Source of the DNA: Otis tarda
Lineage: Eukaryota; Chordata; Aves; Otidiformes; Otididae
DNA length: 64,000 nt
Direction: 5' to 3'
Assembly: GCA_026413225.1 (NCBI GenBank)
Contig: CM048575.1
Coordinates: 8,462,501 to 8,526,500, forward strand
Shown here: piece after piece, positions 1-64,000 of the stretch
How the letters are laid out: each line of letters starts with the position of its first letter
Numbering within the stretch: the stretch's first letter is position 1
Position numbers and translations under genes: made by a program
Notes under the pieces: model-generated
Databases searched by the model: none
What the model saw: the letters and a program-made list of their open reading frames with translations, nothing else
What the model was told of the DNA's origin: nothing

Positions 1-1330
1 AACAAAACTAAATCCTTTGCAAGGAGCTCCCTTGGGCTCCAAGGAGCCTGTAGAGCATCTGCTGTGCTCAGCAAGGCTCCAGTGCAACCTGCCAAAACAG
101 AGCAGGCAGATCTACTCCCCTCTCCCTTGTGATGCAGCTACAGGGCAGGGAAGGGAGAGCAGCTGTGCAGAGCACTCCGTGCTCCTCGAGCAGCTGCTCC
201 GCAGGAAACTGTACGTGGTGGCAGGGATATGGTGCCTGTACCTCTCTCTTGCGCAGGCTGAACTGGTCCTGCCTGCAAACCACAGAGGATGGTTCAAAGG
301 ACACATTTCAAAACCAAGTAATCAAGATGCAAATTTGTCTCCAAGGGTGGTTACGTTCAAGGTCCACTGAGCAGCCACCAGACAGCTAAAGGCACAAGGC
401 TTACTTTTCAGTTTTATTTTGACTAGATAAAAACCTGCAGCTCTTGTGGAGGTGTAGGGAAAGGTAAGGGTAGGATGATCACTAGCCTTGGGCATAGCTG
501 GGCTGATAACAGCTCCCCAATCCTGCTCCTACAGCTGCTCTGCTGCCTGCTTTTTATTGCTTATAGTGCTTTTCATAGGAAAATGACAGCAAAACTGAAT
601 GGTTCAAAATGTGGGGCCCTGCAATGTGTTCCTGCTAGATGCAGCAATCAGATCAGGTATTTCTTTCCTGTGCTGTTGGTTATTTACGAAGAAGGAGCAC
701 GCTGAGCGCAGGAAGATGGAAACAGCAGATGATTTCTTTCCTTGTAGCTCCAGCTCCTTTCCAGCCTACAAAATGTTCTCTTTTAGCTCTTCCAAGTTTA
801 GTCACATCAATAGCTGCAGTTTACCCTTTCCTGTAAGCCTCTTCCTGCTGCAGCTCCTCTATCTCATGCTCACAGCACCCAAAAACCATCTCTGGTGCCC
901 TCCTCCACTCATCCAGCCCTGTTTATGAGCTGTTTCAGATGCCTTTGGTTTTGGGTGGTGGTCTTTTTTTCTCTTTTGTTGCTAATTCTGCAGAAGATTT
1001 TGGTGTTTTTTTTTTTTTTCTGGTTACATTAACAAGCAGAAACATTTCAGTTCTTCATCTTCACCCCAATCCAGCACTACCGTAGAGCTAGGGTGGCTGT
1101 CAAACTTGGTTAGCGCTTGTACAACATGTTGAAGTTTAAGGTGTGCGATGAGGATTTAAGTATTCGGGATTCACATGTGCCTCGTGGCAGTTGATTTTGG
1201 GCCCACAAAACCCAGGAAGGACCATTTTGGGTGCAGAAAGGTGGTTCCCAAACCAGTCCCAGCCCCTCTCTGCAGGCCCTGCTCCTGGTCAGGGACGAGC
1301 TGCCAGGCCCTTGGGACAAGGCAGCTCCTG
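1..1330. other. upstream DNA, no gene recognised
   Basis: Only short overlapping ORFs are present, with no recognisable protein and no splice-linked frame. There is a poly-T tract at about 1005-1019. In vertebrates the gene upstream of MAN1C1 is usually LDLRAP1; I see nothing here that I can assign to its 3' end. Confidence 0.6.
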
Positions 1331-1514
1331 GGGGCTTCGACCCCGCGGCACACGCCAAACCTCGGGCAGCACGCTGTGGGGTAAATCCGCCCCTCGGGAG
1401 CCCTCACAACTGATGAGGCGAAGGCGAAACCAGCACCAACGCAGCCCGCCCGAGCCCCTACACCACCCTGAGGCCAGCCTGCCCCCTCAGCCCCTATTTA
1501 AAGTAGCTGCCCCC

Positions 1515-1900
1515 GTCCGCCAATCGCAGCGGGGATGGGGCAATCCGCTCAGCCAATGGAAGGCTGGCTGGAAGAAAGGGGCGGGGCGAGCCGCTCCTCC
1601 AGCTCGAGCTGGGCAACTGTGGTAAACAAGCGGGCAGGTCTTCCGGCTTTCCTGACGTTTGGAAGAGCCAACGGGGCAAGGGCAAGCTCCACCAGTCAGC
1701 CAATAGTGAGCGAGGGCGGTCCGCAGCCCTGAGGAAGGGAGGCGAGCGTCACGGCGGGCAGGATCTGGTCTGCTGATTGGCTGGCGGCGCTCCCGCCTCT
1801 TCCCCCCCCGAGTGACCGTTGGCGGGCGGAGGGGCGGGGCGAGGGCTGCCGGCGCTGTCGCAGTGAGCAGCGGCGGCGGGCAGGAAGGCGGGGCGGGCAG
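1515..1900 (+). promoter_or_regulatory. MAN1C1: CCAAT/GC-box, TATA-less promoter region
   Basis: There are four NF-Y-type CCAAT boxes: forward at 1520-1524, 1553-1557 and 1700-1704, and reverse (ATTGG) at 1776-1780. Sp1-type GC boxes GGGGCGGGGC lie near 1578-1588 and 1831-1841, and GGCGGGGCGGG near 1887-1897. A CRE-like TGACGT half-site lies near 1654. No TATA box is seen in this block. This arrangement is typical of a dispersed CpG-island promoter, with transcription probably starting within or just after about 1840-1950. The direction is inferred from MAN1C1 lying to the right; bidirectional use cannot be excluded. Confidence 0.6.
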
Positions 1901-2894
1901 GAGGTGGGGAGCGGAGGCCTCTGAGTAGCTGGGTGCAGTTGGGTGCTTCCCTCCTGGATGGTTGGGTGGGCAGGGGAAAGGAGCTGCCCGCTGCAGAGCG
2001 CGGCAGGCAGCCAGCCGCCTCCTCCCCTTCATTTACCAGCCGCTTGTGAGCGCTGACAGCAGTGAGGGCTTCCCGCTTTTGAGATGCACTGGCAGGGCTG
2101 AGAAGGTTTTTGTTTTTTTTTGGTTTTTTTTTTGTTTTTTTCCCTCCTCATTGTGGGGCCCAGGGTGGCTTGGATGTGTCAGAGGGGGTGAGTAAACAGG
2201 GCTGGGGGTAGGGAAAGCGCCCGCCCCGCGGGTTCGGGGGGGCAGTGGCGGTGCTGCCGGTAGGAGCAGGGGTGATCTGGGGCTCGCAGGTGGGTGTTCG
2301 GGACAGGTCCTGCGTGCTTTGGTGGTCTGAAAGTTGAGCTCTGCCTCTTCCAACGAGGGGACTGATGGGGAAGGGGGAATGAATAACAGCAAGATTTGGG
2401 AGAAAGGGGCAGCTTGCCAAGATGTCTTTAGCAAAAGCAAAATCTGTAGGTGTTTTGGTTTGGTTTTTGGTTTTTTTTTTTTTTTCCCTGGAGAAACTTA
2501 GCCCGAGCCGAGCTTTCCGCATGGCTTCCTTGCAGCCCAGTGGTCTCCGTCCCTCTGCGGGCGAAGGCGGCTCCTGGTGAGGAGAGGAGCAGCCTGCACC
2601 CTGCTCCCTGGGCACCCTGCCCCCCCCCCCCGGCTTTTCCTCGCTCCTGCTCGGGGCGCGGATCCTCCTCTTGGCCCCAGCAGCCGTAGGACACGGTGAG
2701 GGCTGGGAGCTGCGGAGCTGATGGCGAGTCCTAAGAGGACAACGACCCAGTGTGGGGGGAGCGGCTGGGGAGGCGGCAGACCCTCCGGGATGAAGGGTCT
2801 ATATGTATTTATATAGACATATAGCGCCGGGTTAATCCTTCTTGGTGTTTAATGATCGCGCTGTTATCTTCCCCCCCTCCCCTGCTCTTCGCAG
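1860..2894 (+). other. MAN1C1: predicted non-coding first exon and 5'UTR intron
   Basis: The promoter block lies about 1.3 kb before the start codon. A very good acceptor, a C/T-rich tract ending in CAG, lies at 2891-2894. Candidate donors upstream are GGG|GTGAGTAA (gt at 2188-2189) and CACG|GTGAGG (gt at 2696-2697). Either would create a 5'UTR intron of about 707 or 199 bp, joining a leader exon to the segment starting at 2895. This is inference from splice signals only. An unspliced leader, or a start near 2840 from the AT-rich element, is also possible. Confidence 0.4.
2797..2818. repeat. AT-rich perfect inverted repeat with TATA-like core
   Basis: GTCTATAT at 2797-2804 is the exact reverse complement of ATATAGAC at 2811-2818, with a 6-nt loop (GTATTT). 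It contains TATTTATATAG, which could act as a TATA element about 30 bp before 2840, and stands out in CpG-island surroundings. Confidence 0.6.
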
Positions 2895-2896
2895 AA

Positions 2897-3086
2897 ATGC
2901 TGCAGCATGAACCCACCGCCTAGAGAGAAGGGATCGCTCTTCCTCGGCACCGCTCTCTGAGCCAGCCCGACAGCAGCCGCTCCGGCGGGGAGAAGCCCGG
3001 CCGTGTCGCTCCGGCGGGATGCGCTCGCCGCCGCCTCCTCCATGCCGGAGGAGGGGACTCTGAATTGCCGCTCCGCGCCCTGCTAG
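2897..3086 (+). promoter_or_regulatory. MAN1C1: cluster of four upstream ORFs in the MAN1C1 leader
   Basis: Four ATG-initiated short frames lie between the acceptor at 2894 and the main start: 2897-2923 (8 codons, peptide MLQHEPTA), 2907-2960 (17 codons), 3019-3063 (14 codons) and 3042-3086 (14 codons). All terminate before 3213, so a ribosome must leak past or re-initiate to reach the main start. The first ATG has A at -3. This could reduce or regulate translation; whether all four are in the mature leader depends on the true transcription start. Confidence 0.55.
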
Positions 3087-3212
3087 CCTCTCCATCCACG
3101 TGTCCCCGACCGGCGGTCCCCGCTGAAGGCGCCGGTGCTGCGGGAAGGTGGAGGGGCGGGGGGCACCCCTGAGCTTTTCGCCGCAGAAGCCGGAGCCGCG
3201 ATCCGGTGCCCC

Positions 3213-64000
<60,788 letters not shown>

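Noticed and set aside
3135-3212. In-frame N-terminal extension of MAN1C1 upstream of 3213
   Set aside because: It begins with GTG, contains no ATG and does not resemble the family N-terminus. The ATG at 3213 gives the expected MVLLRK start.

Overview
The window looks like bird nuclear DNA. It carries one large, intron-rich protein-coding gene on the + strand. There is a CR1 LINE tail of the avian type at 19258-19400, plus several older CR1 and MIR-like relics. There is no operon structure, and most open frames are short chance ORFs inside introns.

The gene is MAN1C1, Golgi mannosyl-oligosaccharide 1,2-alpha-mannosidase IC (glycoside hydrolase family 47, a type II membrane protein). I could place eleven coding exons at base resolution: 3213-3785, 23233-23329, 44961-45076, 47318-47398, 49535-49629, 53981-54104, 56571-56664, 60247-60362, 60515-60734, 62875-63047 and 63861-63976. 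Joined, they give one uninterrupted frame of 601 codons plus 2 nt. The reading phase matches at every junction. The C-terminal exon(s), which should hold the last roughly 30-50 residues and the calcium-binding Thr of the NTEAHP motif, lie beyond the right edge.

Layout: 1-1.4 kb is upstream DNA with no recognisable gene. About 1.35-3.8 kb is a CpG island. It has a CCAAT-box/GC-box promoter (about 1.52-1.9 kb), a probable non-coding first exon with a 5'UTR intron, a leader with four short uORFs, and coding exon 1 (cytosolic tail, transmembrane anchor, Ser-rich stem). Introns 1 and 2 are long (19.4 and 21.6 kb). From 45 kb on, the catalytic-domain exons are closer together, with introns from 152 bp to 4.4 kb.

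The most notable feature is the splicing of the middle of the gene. Introns 5 and 6 are consecutive GC-AG introns, and they are flanked by two other sub-optimal donors (introns 4 and 7). I found no evidence of an undescribed multi-gene system. The rest is ordinary intronic DNA with old retroelement remnants, simple repeats and one unexplained antisense pair of coding-like frames near 15.8-16.2 kb.
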